64,000 nt of DNA from Domibacillus epiphyticus (GCF_001975785.1 NZ_MSFI01000029.1:1-64000), one strand, 5' to 3'. Positions 38,077 through 47,888 are shown, counted from the stretch's first letter. Notes: a model not told the origin generated them from the letters alone. Made by a program: numbers and translations.

Positions 38077-38349
38077 TTATTTAACTGCGTCTTTTAGCGC
38101 TTTACCCGGTTTAAAAGCAGGTACTTTGCTTGCAGCGATTTCGATCTCTTCACCAGTTTGTGGATTGCGTCCTTTACGTGCAGAACGTTCGCGTACTTCG
38201 AAGTTGCCGAAACCGATCAATTGTACTTTGTCACCTTTTGCCAATGTGTTCTGGATGGCATCAAAGATCGCGTCAACCGCTTTTGTAGCATCTTTCTTTG
38301 AAAGTTCTGCTGCTTCCGCTACTTCATTGATCAAATCAGTTTTATTCAT
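38077..38349 (-). CDS. hbs: HU-type DNA-binding protein (HBsu)
   Basis: 90 residues from the ATG at 38347-38349 (GGGAGGAGGTG site). The M-N-K-T-D-L-I-N start, the [21 protein letters not shown] arm and the [14 protein letters not shown] end are typical of essential HU. It compacts the nucleoid and acts in recombination and the signal-recognition particle of Bacillus. A hairpin lies in its leader. Confidence 0.97.
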   Translation of the reverse strand: MNKTDLINEVAEAAELSKKDATKAVDAIFDAIQNTLAKGDKVQLIGFGNFEVRERSARKGRNPQTGEEIEIAASKVPAFKPGKALKDAVK

Positions 38350-38380
38350 GCCATTCACCTCCTCCCGGATAGGACCCGAT

Positions 38381-38402
38381 AAACATTGTTGTATCAATGT
38401 TT
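38381..38402. repeat. Hairpin in the hbs leader
   Basis: AAACATTG and CAATGTTT, eight perfect pairs around TTGTAT, about 30 bases before the hbs start; no T-run. It may stabilise the mRNA 5' end, by analogy to other highly expressed genes. Confidence 0.45.
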
Positions 38403-38420
38403 TACCGTAATTCTGTTAAA

Positions 38421-38449
38421 AGAGTATCACATGTGTTCGGTCATATCAA
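38421..38449 (-). promoter_or_regulatory. Promoter of hbs
   Basis: TTGATA (-35) at 38444-38449, 17-bp spacer, TACTCT (-10) at 38421-38426 preceded by TGA (extended -10). Confidence 0.55.
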
Positions 38450-38490
38450 GCAGAATCCTCCTTAAACGTACATTTTCACCAATTTCATAT

Positions 38491-38518
38491 AAAAAAAGAC
38501 TCCCTATGACGAGAGCCT
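38491..38518 (-). terminator. Terminator after spoIVA
   Basis: AGGCTC/GGAGTCT, six to seven pairs with a nine-base loop, followed by seven T residues, just after the spoIVA stop. Confidence 0.7.
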
Positions 38519-38527
38519 GACCACTCA

Positions 38528-40003
38528 TTATAGTAAAATAGCAATCATTCCGCCGGATCCTTCATTAATGATTTTTTCCAGTGTATCTTTTAGTTTGTGC
38601 CGTGCATGATCTGGCATTAGCGACACTTTTGATTGGATTCCATCGCGTACAATGGAACTTAAATTACGGCCAAAAATGTCACTCTCCCAAATAGCTAAGG
38701 GATCCTCTTCAAAATCTTTCATTAAATACTGGACAAGTTCTTCACTTTGTTTTTCCGTGCCGATAATCGGTGAAAATTCGGACTCGACATCCACTTTTAT
38801 CATATGAATAGACGGTGCGACAGCTTTCATTCTGACACCGTATCTCGAACCATGGCGAATAATTTCCGGCTCCTCAAGACGCATATCCGCAAGTGAAGGA
38901 GCAGCAACTCCGTAGCCAGTCTGTTTCACCATTTTCACTGCTTCTTCCACCTGTCCATATTCTTCCTTTATCCGGGCGTACTCTTGCATGATCTCCAGCA
39001 AATGCTCTTTTCCACGCAACGGTTCTCCTATAATTTCGTTTACAATGGTTTCATATAAGCCATCCGGTGCGTTCAAATTAATTTCAGCGATTCCCTGGCC
39101 CATATCCATCCCTGTTAAAACTGCAGACTCAATGTATTCACCGCCCCCAAATTGATCAACAACCCGGTTCACATCCCTGAGCCGCTTTATATCTTTTACT
39201 GTTTCCTTTACCATCTCATTGTAGCGGTCGCGAAGCCAGTGGGTTTCATCAAGTGCCATAATCCATGAAGGAAGGTGCACGTTTACCTCATGAACTGGAA
39301 ACTCAAACAGCGCCTCTTGCAGGACATGAAGAACATTCGCTTCTGTCATCGCCTCCACCGACATAGCCAGCACTGGAATATCATATTTTTCACTTAGTTC
39401 CTGTTGCAGCTGTGCTGTTTCTACATGGTCTGGACGTGCTGTATTTATAATTAAAATAAATGGCTTGCCAACCTCTTTCAGTCCTTCAATGGCTTTCTCT
39501 TCTGCCTCTACATACGTGTTGCGTCTAATTTCACCAAATGAGCCATCCGTTGTGATGACGACACCGATCGTAGAGTGCTCTTCAATCACTTTTCGCGTGC
39601 CGATATCTGCTGCTTCATGAAACGGAACCGGTTCATCAAACCACGGTGTTTGAATCATGCGAGGTCCGTGCTCATCTTCGTATCCTTTCGCTTCCGGAAT
39701 TACATAACCAACACAGTCAACGAGACGAATATTTACGAGCACTCCCCCTGCCTGGACCGCCGCTGCACGGCTTGGGACAAATTTCGGCTCTGTTGTCATG
39801 ATCGTTTTTCCGGATGCACTTTGCGGAAGTTCATCCTGTGCCCGCCGTCTTTCAGATTCACTGTCCATATTCGGAAGTACGAGCAGTTCCATAAATCGTT
39901 TAATGAAGGTTGATTTTCCGGTGCGAACTGCACCGACAACACCTAAATAAATATCTCCTTCTGTTCGTTCTGCTATATCTTTAATCAGCTCTGCCTTTTC
40001 CAT
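38528..40003 (-). CDS. spoIVA: Stage IV sporulation protein A (spore coat ATPase)
   Basis: 491 residues, almost the same as the 492 of B. subtilis. A cytoskeletal ATPase that polymerises on the forespore surface as the coat basement layer. Walker A GAVRTGKST (24-32, Lys30), VDCVGY (Walker-B-like region), and the conserved C-terminus KLKDTLEKIINEGSGGMIAI. A strong sigma-E-like promoter lies upstream, matching mother-cell expression. ATG M-E-K-A-E-L matches the family start. Confidence 0.97.
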   Translation of the reverse strand: MEKAELIKDIAERTEGDIYLGVVGAVRTGKSTFIKRFMELLVLPNMDSESERRRAQDELPQSASGKTIMTTEPKFVPSRAAAVQAGGVLVNIRLVDCVGYVIPEAKGYEDEHGPRMIQTPWFDEPVPFHEAADIGTRKVIEEHSTIGVVITTDGSFGEIRRNTYVEAEEKAIEGLKEVGKPFILIINTARPDHVETAQLQQELSEKYDIPVLAMSVEAMTEANVLHVLQEALFEFPVHEVNVHLPSWIMALDETHWLRDRYNEMVKETVKDIKRLRDVNRVVDQFGGGEYIESAVLTGMDMGQGIAEINLNAPDGLYETIVNEIIGEPLRGKEHLLEIMQEYARIKEEYGQVEEAVKMVKQTGYGVAAPSLADMRLEEPEIIRHGSRYGVRMKAVAPSIHMIKVDVESEFSPIIGTEKQSEELVQYLMKDFEEDPLAIWESDIFGRNLSSIVRDGIQSKVSLMPDHARHKLKDTLEKIINEGSGGMIAILL

Positions 40004-40050
40004 AAAGAGCCCCCTTCCGTACTTGACGGCCCGTCCGCCGCCGACGATAC

Positions 40051-40079
40051 ATTGTATGAAGATGATCCTAAGTTTATGA
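40051..40079 (-). promoter_or_regulatory. Sigma-E-type promoter of spoIVA
   Basis: CATACAAT (-10) at 40051-40058 and TCATAAA (-35) at 40073-40079 with a 14-bp spacer, closely matching the known sigma-E -10 box CATACANT. Confidence 0.75.
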
Positions 40080-40114
40080 AAAAAAGAAGTCTAACTATAA
40101 TCAGCTAGACTTCT
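40079..40114 (-). terminator. Terminator overlapping the end of yphF
   Basis: GAAGTCTAGCT/AGTTAGACTTC, eleven pairs (one G-U), followed by TTTTTTT. The left stem contains the end of the yphF coding sequence and its stop codon. Confidence 0.85.
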
Positions 40115-40823
40115 CTTTCAAAAAAATAGGATCTCCGTGTTCGTCCACAGTGTACGGCAGTGAATAAGCCGGTACGAATGGCGATGATTCTACAAGTAAA
40201 TAGCGGATATCATCACCCGGCTCCGGTTTCTCTTCTGTTTCCTGCAGTGCAGCATATAAATCGGCAGCATAATCAATATACAAAGTACCATCGCCGCTCA
40301 TAACAAGCGGAAGCTGTTTCTGTGAATAAGGACTCGTTACATAGAATTCTTCTTTATATCCGAGTTCTTTAAAATCAAGTGAATAAACGTTGTCTGCGAG
40401 TTCCTCCTTAAATGGAGGATACTCATGTGCAATTAAACGAATGTTCACACTTCGAAGTTGCTCGGCAATTCGCAAATCTATAAGCTTTACAGTGGGATCC
40501 TTTTCAACATCGACAAGTACATATTGATAAATTCCGCCGCTTTCATAGGCATTCCCAGGCGGTTCTGCCATATACTGTGGTGAAATTTTTCTAAAGTCCA
40601 CCGGATATTTTTCGTAAATCGGCGGATCTCCTTCTTTTGTTTTTATCGGCAATATTCCATCCTGTTCAGATTGAAACTGATCAACTGCTGACTGTACCGC
40701 TTTTAGTTGATCTTCATAGGGCACTTGGTTTTCACTAAGATTTTCTTCTGGATACATACAGCCGCCCAGGAGAAGCACAGCAATCAACATGGCAAAAAAT
40801 GCTGCCTGTTTTTTCTTTTTCAT
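40101..40823 (-). CDS. yphF: YphF-type lipoprotein
   Basis: 240 residues. Basic start, hydrophobic stretch and lipobox LLGGC (Cys22), so lipid-anchored outside the membrane. The mature part has no recognised enzyme motif. It corresponds in position and size to B. subtilis YphF, between spoIVA and yphE. Function unknown. AAAGGGGAT precedes the ATG; it follows yphE by 15 bases. Confidence 0.82.
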   Translation of the reverse strand: MKKKKQAAFFAMLIAVLLLGGCMYPEENLSENQVPYEDQLKAVQSAVDQFQSEQDGILPIKTKEGDPPIYEKYPVDFRKISPQYMAEPPGNAYESGGIYQYVLVDVEKDPTVKLIDLRIAEQLRSVNIRLIAHEYPPFKEELADNVYSLDFKELGYKEEFYVTSPYSQKQLPLVMSGDGTLYIDYAADLYAALQETEEKPEPGDDIRYLLVESSPFVPAYSLPYTVDEHGDPIFLKEKSS

Positions 40824-40838
40824 CGCTTTTAATCCCCT

Positions 40839-41042
40839 TTACAATCCGGTCGGTCCGCTTAACACGACATACGCCACGATAAGGCCTCCGACTATCATAC
40901 ATATATAGGCAAAAAGAGCAGTCACACCTTTAATGATACCATTGCTAAACTTATAGCGGCTTAAATAAATCGAGAAAATGGCGACAATCATCAGTCCCAT
41001 TCCGGCAAACGATATCCACATTTTAAGGAGTGATTGTGACAT
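40839..41042 (-). CDS. yphE: YphE family small membrane protein (DUF2768)
   Basis: 67 residues with two membrane helices (about 9-28 and 40-62) and the central YLSRYKFSNGIIKG loop, typical of the DUF2768 family, sporulation-conserved with unknown function. AAAGGACG precedes the ATG at 41040-41042. It lies between gpsA and yphF, all co-directional with short gaps. Confidence 0.85.
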   Translation of the reverse strand: MSQSLLKMWISFAGMGLMIVAIFSIYLSRYKFSNGIIKGVTALFAYICMIVGGLIVAYVVLSGPTGL

Positions 41043-41060
41043 TCCGATACGTCCTTTCTA

Positions 41061-42110
41061 TTAAGATAGCTCGTCCTTTTTCATTCCGAGCACGTTAATT
41101 AAATCTTCAAGCTCATGTTTCTTCACACGTGCCATCAATTCATCTACAGCGTTTTTCGGATCACGCTGTTCAAATAAAACATCATACAATGCATCTGTGA
41201 TCGGCATTTGCACGTCATATTTCGCTGACAGCTGATGCGCGGCTTTCGTGGTGCGGACCCCTTCAACGACCATACCCATGCTCGCAAGCACTTCTTCAAG
41301 CTTTTGTCCTTTCCCAAGCATATTGCCGGCACGCCAGTTACGTGAATGTACACTCGTACACGTTACGATTAAATCGCCTATGCCAGCAAGACCGGAGAAG
41401 GTAAGTGGATTAGCACCCATTTTTGCACCTAAACGGGCGATTTCCGCAAGACCTCGTGTGATAAGGGCTGCTTTTGCATTGTCCCCGTAGCCAAGACCGT
41501 CTGAGATCCCAGCCGCAAGCGCAATAATATTTTTCAACGCTCCACCAATCTCAACGCCTATAATATCTGGATTTGTATACACGCGGAAGTGCTGATTCAT
41601 AAATAAATCCTGCGTTTTTTGAGCCGCTTCCAGCGATTTGGAGGAAACGGTCACTGTCGTTGGGTGACGAAGGCTTACCTCTTCTGCGTGAGAAGGACCC
41701 GACAAAACAACGACGTCACGAAGTACATCCTCAGGCATCTCCTGCTCAATCATTTCTGAAATCCGGAGCAGTGAATCCGGTTCAATTCCTTTGGAAACAT
41801 GGATTAATGTTACAGGGCTTGCCACAGTTGATACAATTTGTGAAGACACTTCACGGATCGCTTTTGTCGGCACCGCCAATACAACGAATTCGACGCCGGA
41901 CAACGCTTCTTCCAAGGAGGTAGTACCCGTAATGTTTTCCGGCAGTAAAATATCCGGTAAATACCGGCTGTTTTTATGGGATGCGTTGATCTCGTTCATT
42001 CTCTCTTCGCTTTTAGCCCAAAGAAAGACGTCATGCCCGTTGTCCGCAAGCACGAGCGATAGAGCCGTTCCCCAGCTCCCCGCTCCAAGTACTGCAATTT
42101 TCTCAGTCAA
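41061..42110 (-). CDS. gpsA: Glycerol-3-phosphate dehydrogenase [NAD(P)+]
   Basis: 349 residues. It makes sn-glycerol-3-phosphate for phospholipids. The [20 protein letters not shown] dinucleotide fold, [10 protein letters not shown] near 138, [16 protein letters not shown] with the catalytic Lys near 195, and [14 protein letters not shown] are conserved. TTG at 42108-42110 is the only sensible start; the AAAGG site is rather far upstream. Twenty bases after der. Confidence 0.95.
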   Translation of the reverse strand: MTEKIAVLGAGSWGTALSLVLADNGHDVFLWAKSEERMNEINASHKNSRYLPDILLPENITGTTSLEEALSGVEFVVLAVPTKAIREVSSQIVSTVASPVTLIHVSKGIEPDSLLRISEMIEQEMPEDVLRDVVVLSGPSHAEEVSLRHPTTVTVSSKSLEAAQKTQDLFMNQHFRVYTNPDIIGVEIGGALKNIIALAAGISDGLGYGDNAKAALITRGLAEIARLGAKMGANPLTFSGLAGIGDLIVTCTSVHSRNWRAGNMLGKGQKLEEVLASMGMVVEGVRTTKAAHQLSAKYDVQMPITDALYDVLFEQRDPKNAVDELMARVKKHELEDLINVLGMKKDELS

Positions 42111-42130
42111 ATGAAACCCAGCCTTTCTGA

Positions 42131-43441
42131 TTATTTTCTCGCACGCGCGATAATGTGGATCGGCGTTCCTTCAAATTCAAACGCATCACGTATGCGGTTT
42201 TCTAAGAATCGAATGTACGAAAAGTGCATCAGTTCCGGTTCGTTGACAAACACGACAAACGTTGGGGGCTTGACGGAAACCTGGGTTGCATAGTAAACAC
42301 GCAGACGCTTCCCTTTATCCGATGGTGCCGGGTTCATTGCGACAGCATCTGCAATAACATCATTTAACACACTTGACTGCACGCGCATCGAATGACTTTC
42401 ACTTGCACGGTCAATATATGGCATAAGGGTATGGATGCGCTTTTTCGTTTTCGCTGATAAATATACGATCGGTGCGTAATCCAAAAACTGAAAGTGGCTG
42501 CGAATGTTTTCTTCAAATTCGCCCATTGTTTTTTCATCTTTTTCAACAGCATCCCACTTATTGACGACGATTACAATGGCACGACCCGCTTCATGTGCGT
42601 AGCCAGCAATGTGTTTATCCTGCTCTCTGATGCCTTCTTCTCCATTTATCACCATAAGAACAACATCCGAGCGTTCAATCGCACGCATTGCCCGAAGCAC
42701 GCTGTATTTTTCTGTTGTTTCATATACTTTCCCTTTTTTACGCATACCGGCTGTATCAATAATGACGTATTTTTGTCCGTTATACGTATAGGGAGAATCC
42801 ACGGCATCTCTTGTTGTGCCGGCTATATCACTGACTATAACTCGGTCTTCACCAAGAAGTGCATTTACTAGTGACGACTTGCCTACATTTGGACGCCCGA
42901 TCAATGAAAACTTAATTACGTCATCTTCGTATGGTTTATCTTCTCCTGTTGGAAAATGAGAGACGACTTCATCAAGAAGATCACCTAGTCCAATTCCGTG
43001 CGATCCTGAAATAGGAAATATTTCGCCAAAACCGAGCGAATAAAAATCGTAAATATCACTGCGCATATCAGGATTATCTATTTTGTTAACACCGAGTACA
43101 ACTGGTTTTTTCGAACGGTACAATATTTTCGCGACTTCCTCATCTGCTGATGTCACACCCTCACGGCCGTTTACAATGAAAATGATAACATCTGCTTCAT
43201 CTATTGCAATTTCCGCCTGCTGGCGAATTTGTTCCAGGAATGGTTCATCACCGAGATCAATTCCACCCGTGTCAATTAAGTTAAATTCGTGTGTCAGCCA
43301 CTCACCTGAGCTGTAAATCCGGTCACGTGTTACACCAGGCACATCTTCGACAATCGAAATACGCTCGCCGGCTATGCGGTTAAAGATCGTCGATTTACCG
43401 ACGTTTGGTCTGCCGACGATGGCCACAGTCCGTTTCATCAT
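42131..43441 (-). CDS. der: Ribosome-assembly GTPase Der (EngA)
   Basis: 436 residues. Two tandem GTPase domains (GRPNVGKS near 10 and near 183, each with DTGG/DTAGM and NKID/NKWD motifs) and a C-terminal KH-like domain ([19 protein letters not shown]). It acts in 50S ribosome assembly. Two adjacent ATGs are possible; the first has nine-base spacing to AAGGG. In B. subtilis yphB-yphA separate der from fni; here they are adjacent. Confidence 0.96.
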   Translation of the reverse strand: MMKRTVAIVGRPNVGKSTIFNRIAGERISIVEDVPGVTRDRIYSSGEWLTHEFNLIDTGGIDLGDEPFLEQIRQQAEIAIDEADVIIFIVNGREGVTSADEEVAKILYRSKKPVVLGVNKIDNPDMRSDIYDFYSLGFGEIFPISGSHGIGLGDLLDEVVSHFPTGEDKPYEDDVIKFSLIGRPNVGKSSLVNALLGEDRVIVSDIAGTTRDAVDSPYTYNGQKYVIIDTAGMRKKGKVYETTEKYSVLRAMRAIERSDVVLMVINGEEGIREQDKHIAGYAHEAGRAIVIVVNKWDAVEKDEKTMGEFEENIRSHFQFLDYAPIVYLSAKTKKRIHTLMPYIDRASESHSMRVQSSVLNDVIADAVAMNPAPSDKGKRLRVYYATQVSVKPPTFVVFVNEPELMHFSYIRFLENRIRDAFEFEGTPIHIIARARK

Positions 43442-43494
43442 TTCATCTTTCCCTTCAATGGTTCATCCATTTATTTTCATTTTTTATTTTGTTC

Positions 43495-43527
43495 AAAACA
43501 AAACCCTTCTGCCGTGAGAAGGGGTTT
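43495..43527 (-). terminator. Terminator after fni
   Basis: AAACCC plus TTCT pair with AGAA plus GGGTTT (one bulged C), followed by TTGTTTTG. Confidence 0.75.
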
Positions 43528-43564
43528 AGTCAACAACTTATTTTATCAATATTTACGCCATGAA

Positions 43565-44629
43565 TCAAATTGGGTCGGACGCCCGCATAGCAAACTGATC
43601 TGGGTCGCAGCCGCGTGACCGAAGCCAATGATAGGTTTCACCAAAAATAACGAGTGGCACATGATGAAGGTCCGAAATCGTTCTCGCTCCGAGTGCACAC
43701 ATCATCACCTTTATGTGGTTCTTTACTTGCTCCACATACTCGATCAATGCATCCAGGCCATTCTTCAATAATATGTTTAATAAATAACCTGACATCCCGG
43801 CTGCTGAAGCACCGAGTGCCAATGATTTCACAACATCTTCTGCATGCTGGAGGCCTCCTGAAGCAATTGTTGTGATCTGAGGCGCTCCTTTCGCCGATTC
43901 TACAATGGAGACAGCTGTAGGAATACCCCATCCATTTAAAAAGGACAGCGGATTTTTTGATCTTTCGTTTTCCACAGCAGCAAAATTTGTTCCGCCAAAA
44001 CCACCAGTATCAATGGCGGCTACAGGAAGTTTATTTAATTCGGCGGCTGCTTCACGGCCAATGCCAAACCCTGTTTCTTTTACAATGACTGGTACAGGTA
44101 CACGGCGGCAAATTGCTTCGATCCTCTCAACCGCACCTTGAAAATTTCGATCCCCTTCCGGCATCGCAAGCTCTTGAACCACATTGAGATGAATTTGCAA
44201 TGCATCTGCTTCAATCATTTCACAAACCGCTAAAGCTTCTTCCGGCGTTGCCTCCGATCCGATATTGGCAAATAACAGCCCATCCGGATTCGCTTTACGA
44301 GCTGCAGTAAACGTATCCCGCTCTTTCGTATGACGAAGGGCTGACATTTGCGAGCCAACCGCCATAGGAATATTGCATGCAGCAGCCACTTCACCCAGCT
44401 GACGATTAATATCTGCTGTTATCGTTCCTCCGCCGCCTGTCATCGCATTTACAAAAATCGGCGAACTCCATTGAAGTCCGCCGATTTCGGTTGAGAGCGA
44501 TATATGATTGACAGATGTACCGGGAAGACTGTGGTGAACGAACTGAATATCATCAAGTCCGGTACCGCGGCTCTGTCCCGTAGAAAGTGCATATTGAATA
44601 TGATCAACCTTTCTTTCTGCTCTTGTCAA
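43565..44629 (-). CDS. fni: Type 2 isopentenyl-diphosphate isomerase (FMN)
   Basis: 354 residues. It interconverts IPP and DMAPP, supplying the prenyl chains of menaquinone and undecaprenol. The TIM-barrel FMN motifs VNAMTGGGGTITADINRQL, VGSQMSALRHTKERDTF, QIHLNVVQELAMPEG, VKETGFGIGREAA and DTGGFGGTNFAAVE are clear. Start is TTG at 44627-44629 with AAGGAT just upstream. Fifteen bases after the S1-domain gene. Confidence 0.93.
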   Translation of the reverse strand: MTRAERKVDHIQYALSTGQSRGTGLDDIQFVHHSLPGTSVNHISLSTEIGGLQWSSPIFVNAMTGGGGTITADINRQLGEVAAACNIPMAVGSQMSALRHTKERDTFTAARKANPDGLLFANIGSEATPEEALAVCEMIEADALQIHLNVVQELAMPEGDRNFQGAVERIEAICRRVPVPVIVKETGFGIGREAAAELNKLPVAAIDTGGFGGTNFAAVENERSKNPLSFLNGWGIPTAVSIVESAKGAPQITTIASGGLQHAEDVVKSLALGASAAGMSGYLLNILLKNGLDALIEYVEQVKNHIKVMMCALGARTISDLHHVPLVIFGETYHWLRSRGCDPDQFAMRASDPI

Positions 44630-44644
44630 CTATCCTTCACCATC

Positions 44645-45784
44645 TTACTTTAAGTCTTTCAGCTGATCACCAAGAATATCACCAATCTGGAATCCTGAAC
44701 TTTCTTCCGGTAGTTCATAAGAATTCACGGTTTCTTCCGCCTCATGTTCTTCAAATGGCTTCATTGTGAGTGAAAGGCGGTGTTCACTTTCGTTTGCATC
44801 CAATACTTTCACTTTTACCTTTTGCCCTTCTTCAAGCATCTCATGAGGTGTCCCGATATGACGGTTGGATATTTGGGAAATATGCACAAGTCCTTCTACA
44901 CCAGGGAACACTTCAACGAATGCACCATAGGATACGAGACGTTTTACTGTACCTTCAAGCTCTGATCCGATCGGTGCACGTTCGGCAATATTCTCCCAAG
45001 GTCCAGGCAGTGTTTCTTTTATTGATAAAGATATGCGCTCGCTGTCGCGGTCAATCGAAAGTACTTTTACTTTTACTTCTTCGCCTTCTTTTAATACATC
45101 AGAGGGCTTTTCAACGTGTTCGTGGGACAGCTGTGAAATGTGAACAAGTCCGTCCACACCGCCGATATCAACAAACGCCCCGAAATCCGTTAGACGCTGC
45201 ACCTTTCCTTCCAGTACATCTCCCGCCTGAATGTCTTCGAGCACTTTTTGTTTGTTTTCCGCTTTCTCGATGTCGAGAACAGCACGGTGTGATAAGATCA
45301 AGCGGTTTTTATCTTGTTCAAGTTCAACAATTTTAAGCTTAATCACTCTACCTTTATAATCTTCAAAATCCTCAACGAAGTGATCTTCAACTAGGGAAGC
45401 TGGGATAAATCCACGAATTCCAAGATCAACGACAAGGCCGCCTTTGACAACCTCTTTTATTTCCGCTTCAAAGATTTCACCTTCTTCAAAACGGCGCTGC
45501 ATAGCATCCCATGCTGTTTCAGCATCTGCTTTCCGTTTTGATAAAACGAAAAGATCATCTTCTTCTTTTGTTACAAGCAGTTCAAGCTCGTCGCCTTCTT
45601 TGACGACGTCCGATGCTTTTTCTACGTGAAGGCTTGACAGTTCACTGATCGGAATGATGCCGTCTTTCTTGCTGTCCGCGATTTCAACCTGGACTTGCTT
45701 TTCTTCGACTTTCACGACCGTGGCGCGCACTTTATCACCAACGGAGTAGTTATTCACTTCTACCTGGTTCATATCCTCTGTCAT
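44645..45784 (-). CDS. ypfD: S1-domain RNA-binding protein (RpsA homolog YpfD)
   Basis: 379 residues with four S1 RNA-binding domains (about 15-85, 103-168, 189-257, 274-343). Typical end motifs include [20 protein letters not shown] and [20 protein letters not shown]. This is the short Bacillus form of the ribosomal S1 homolog. It is not thought to be essential for translation as E. coli S1 is. A strong AGGAGG site precedes the ATG, and a long hairpin sits in the leader. Confidence 0.92.
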   Translation of the reverse strand: MTEDMNQVEVNNYSVGDKVRATVVKVEEKQVQVEIADSKKDGIIPISELSSLHVEKASDVVKEGDELELLVTKEEDDLFVLSKRKADAETAWDAMQRRFEEGEIFEAEIKEVVKGGLVVDLGIRGFIPASLVEDHFVEDFEDYKGRVIKLKIVELEQDKNRLILSHRAVLDIEKAENKQKVLEDIQAGDVLEGKVQRLTDFGAFVDIGGVDGLVHISQLSHEHVEKPSDVLKEGEEVKVKVLSIDRDSERISLSIKETLPGPWENIAERAPIGSELEGTVKRLVSYGAFVEVFPGVEGLVHISQISNRHIGTPHEMLEEGQKVKVKVLDANESEHRLSLTMKPFEEHEAEETVNSYELPEESSGFQIGDILGDQLKDLK

Positions 45785-45834
45785 ATGTAATCCTCCTCAA
45801 TACAAAACTGCTGTCAATTTTTAAAAAATTCTTT

Positions 45835-45876
45835 CTTCTAACTTCTTACAAACGCGCGAATTTGTCAAGTTAGAAG
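45835..45876. repeat. Long hairpin in the ypfD leader
   Basis: CTTCTAACTT and AAGTTAGAAG, ten perfect pairs, enclose a 22-base loop region that can add a five-pair ACAAA/TTTGT inner stem. It lies between the plsC stop and the ypfD start on the minus-strand transcript; the next T-run begins about nine bases later, so it is not a standard terminator. Confidence 0.6.
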
Positions 45877-45882
45877 CTCAGC

Positions 45883-46476
45883 TCATACAGAATGTTCTTG
45901 GATTAATTGGCCGATGGTATTCATGATCATTTCCGTCGCCTCTTCGGCTGATGCTTTTCGATCACGCAGCGGCTGCATGTCAATTGGCGGGCCATATACG
46001 ACCTTTAGCTTTCGACCGATTTTGTACGGTCCAATGACAGCACATGGAACGACCGCGGCTTCCGTACGGAGTGCAAAAAATCCTGCTCCGGCAAGTCCTT
46101 TTCCGAGCTTCCCATCTTTTGAACGAGTGCCTTCTGGAAACAAACCAAGAACCTGTCCTTCTTTTAACATTTTCAATCCGCTTCGCAGTGCTTCACGGTC
46201 ACTCATGCCTCGTTTCACGGGAAATGCGTTTAATCCATGCATCAGTTTTTCAGTCCACTTTGTCCGGAAAAGTTCTTCTTTTGCCATGAACCGAACAGGA
46301 CGCTTCGACGTGATCCCAACTACAGGGGGATCAAGATTGTCGATATGATTGGCGCACAAAAGCACGCCGCCCTCTTTCGGAAAATTTTCCAGACCCGTTA
46401 CCTGAATGCGGTAGGCAGGCGTTAATACCATTTTCACCACTGTTTTTGCGATTGTATAAAAAGTAACCACCGTCAT
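45883..46476 (-). CDS. plsC: 1-acyl-sn-glycerol-3-phosphate acyltransferase
   Basis: 197 residues. It makes phosphatidic acid at the membrane. The catalytic HX4D is HIDNLD in CANHIDNLDPP, and FPEGTRSKDG is the glycerol-phosphate site. A short hydrophobic segment near the N-terminus anchors it. ATG overlaps the cmk stop by four bases (ATGA) with AAAGGATC upstream, so translation is coupled. In B. subtilis plsC is elsewhere; the cmk-plsC-ypfD order is seen in other Bacillaceae. Confidence 0.93.
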   Translation of the reverse strand: MTVVTFYTIAKTVVKMVLTPAYRIQVTGLENFPKEGGVLLCANHIDNLDPPVVGITSKRPVRFMAKEELFRTKWTEKLMHGLNAFPVKRGMSDREALRSGLKMLKEGQVLGLFPEGTRSKDGKLGKGLAGAGFFALRTEAAVVPCAVIGPYKIGRKLKVVYGPPIDMQPLRDRKASAEEATEMIMNTIGQLIQEHSV

Positions 46477-47147
46477 CTGATCCTTTCTTGCACATTCGTC
46501 ATGATCGCTTCAACAACCTGCTCAATTGTCATGAATGTCGTATCGATTTCAATCGCATCATCCGCTTTCTTTAGCGGTGACTCCAATCGTTCCATATCCA
46601 TGCGGTCGCGCGCTTCAATCTCTTTTTTTAAATTCTCCAAATCTGATGAAAATCCTTTTTTCAGATTTTCTGCATGGCGTCTGTTTGCCCTCTCTTCTGC
46701 ACCGGCCAGTAAAAATATTTTCAACTCTGCATTCGGGAGCACGCTCGTACCAATATCGCGTCCATCCATGACAATACCGCCTTTTGATGCCAGCTGCTGC
46801 TGGCGAAGTGTCATGTCTCGGCGCACTTCGCTGTGACGGGCAACAGCCGAGACATTATTTGTAACATCATTTTTACGAATGGCATCTGTCACATTGACTC
46901 CATCTAGTAAGACAATCTGTCTGTCCTTTCCTTGTTTCAATGTAATGTCAGTTTCTGAGAGCAGTCTTCCAAGGGCTTCCCCGTCTTCAAGATTTATGCC
47001 ACACTTCAGCGCTTTATACGCAATCGCTCTGTACATCGCACCTGTGTCGATATAAATATATGAAAGCCTTTCTGCTACCTGTTTCGCCGTCGTACTTTTT
47101 CCGGCAGCAGCCGGCCCGTCAATCGCAATTTGAATCTGCCTTTCCAT
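46473..47147 (-). CDS. cmk: Cytidylate kinase
   Basis: 224 residues. It phosphorylates CMP and dCMP. The P-loop IDGPAAAGKSTTAK near 9-22, YIDTGAMYRA near 32 and MDGRDIGTSVLPNAE near 125 match the family. GAAGAGGTGACG precedes the ATG. Followed by plsC and ypfD. Confidence 0.97.
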   Translation of the reverse strand: MERQIQIAIDGPAAAGKSTTAKQVAERLSYIYIDTGAMYRAIAYKALKCGINLEDGEALGRLLSETDITLKQGKDRQIVLLDGVNVTDAIRKNDVTNNVSAVARHSEVRRDMTLRQQQLASKGGIVMDGRDIGTSVLPNAELKIFLLAGAEERANRRHAENLKKGFSSDLENLKKEIEARDRMDMERLESPLKKADDAIEIDTTFMTIEQVVEAIMTNVQERIR

Positions 47148-47202
47148 TACGTCACCTCTTCAAAAAAGTCTTACTTATTTTATCACACATATGTATAGAT
47201 AT

Positions 47203-47228
47203 AAAAAAAGAACCCCATAGGGCTCTTA
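47203..47228 (-). terminator. Terminator after motI
   Basis: AAGAGCCC/GGGGTTCTT, eight pairs with a short TAT loop, followed by seven T residues; it includes the end of motI. Confidence 0.8.
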
Positions 47229-47888
47229 TTCCAAACCTTTTTTTCGTAATTGAAGCTGTTGTTCAAAACAATATCGCATTAAGAACTTCTGTTCTGTATG
47301 CCCAATATCCCGGAATTCAAAGGAAGCAATCCGCCGGTCACTTTTGTCATGTGAATAAATACGCACCAATGAGGCAGCCAGTTCTAGATAATGATTTTCA
47401 CCATTCTTCGTCGGAATAACCGCGTATAAACAAGCAGACACACCTTCCTCAGCCTTTGCATTATCCGGCATGATAACTGCTGTTCCACCCGCACTTAGGT
47501 CTTCAGTCACTGCTGCAAAAGAAGGCTGTCCTTCAATTTGAACAGCAATGTCTATCGCAGTCTGTACACGCACGTACTCTCGACGCTGTACGCGGATATA
47601 TTCTGTGATTCCCGGGTCATGAAGCATTAACATCGGGATGTTCTTTTTCACTCTTCCGATTACTTCTGTGCGAAACATATAGATTGCTGAAGAGGAAGCC
47701 GGATCAATAAAATTTACCGCTAGCTGCATCCCATCAAGCATAAATACAGAACGATTTGTTTCAATATTCACCGGATCGCCGATGAAAATTTTTCCTTGTT
47801 CCACATCCACCACTTTACATCGGTATTCCTCTTTTTTATCTGTTGCGTCAAACGGTTCAAGCATAATTGTTACGCCAGCCTTTAGCAT
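47226..47888 (-). CDS. motI: c-di-GMP-binding flagellar brake MotI (YpfA, PilZ domain)
   Basis: 220 residues. An N-terminal YcgR-like domain (1-95) and a PilZ domain with the RxxxR motif in QRREYVRVQ and the D-x-S-x-x-G motif in DLSAGGTAV. In B. subtilis the protein called YpfA/DgrA/MotI binds c-di-GMP and acts as a clutch on the flagellar stator. ATG 47886-47888 is preferred on spacing, giving M-L-K-A-G. Together with cheR it points to flagellar motility under c-di-GMP control. Confidence 0.9.
   Translation of the reverse strand: MLKAGVTIMLEPFDATDKKEEYRCKVVDVEQGKIFIGDPVNIETNRSVFMLDGMQLAVNFIDPASSSAIYMFRTEVIGRVKKNIPMLMLHDPGITEYIRVQRREYVRVQTAIDIAVQIEGQPSFAAVTEDLSAGGTAVIMPDNAKAEEGVSACLYAVIPTKNGENHYLELAASLVRIYSHDKSDRRIASFEFRDIGHTEQKFLMRYCFEQQLQLRKKGLE

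Noticed and set aside
44770-45336. 188-codon plus-strand frame inside ypfD
   Set aside because: Antisense to the S1 domains; Leu/His/Arg-rich shadow.
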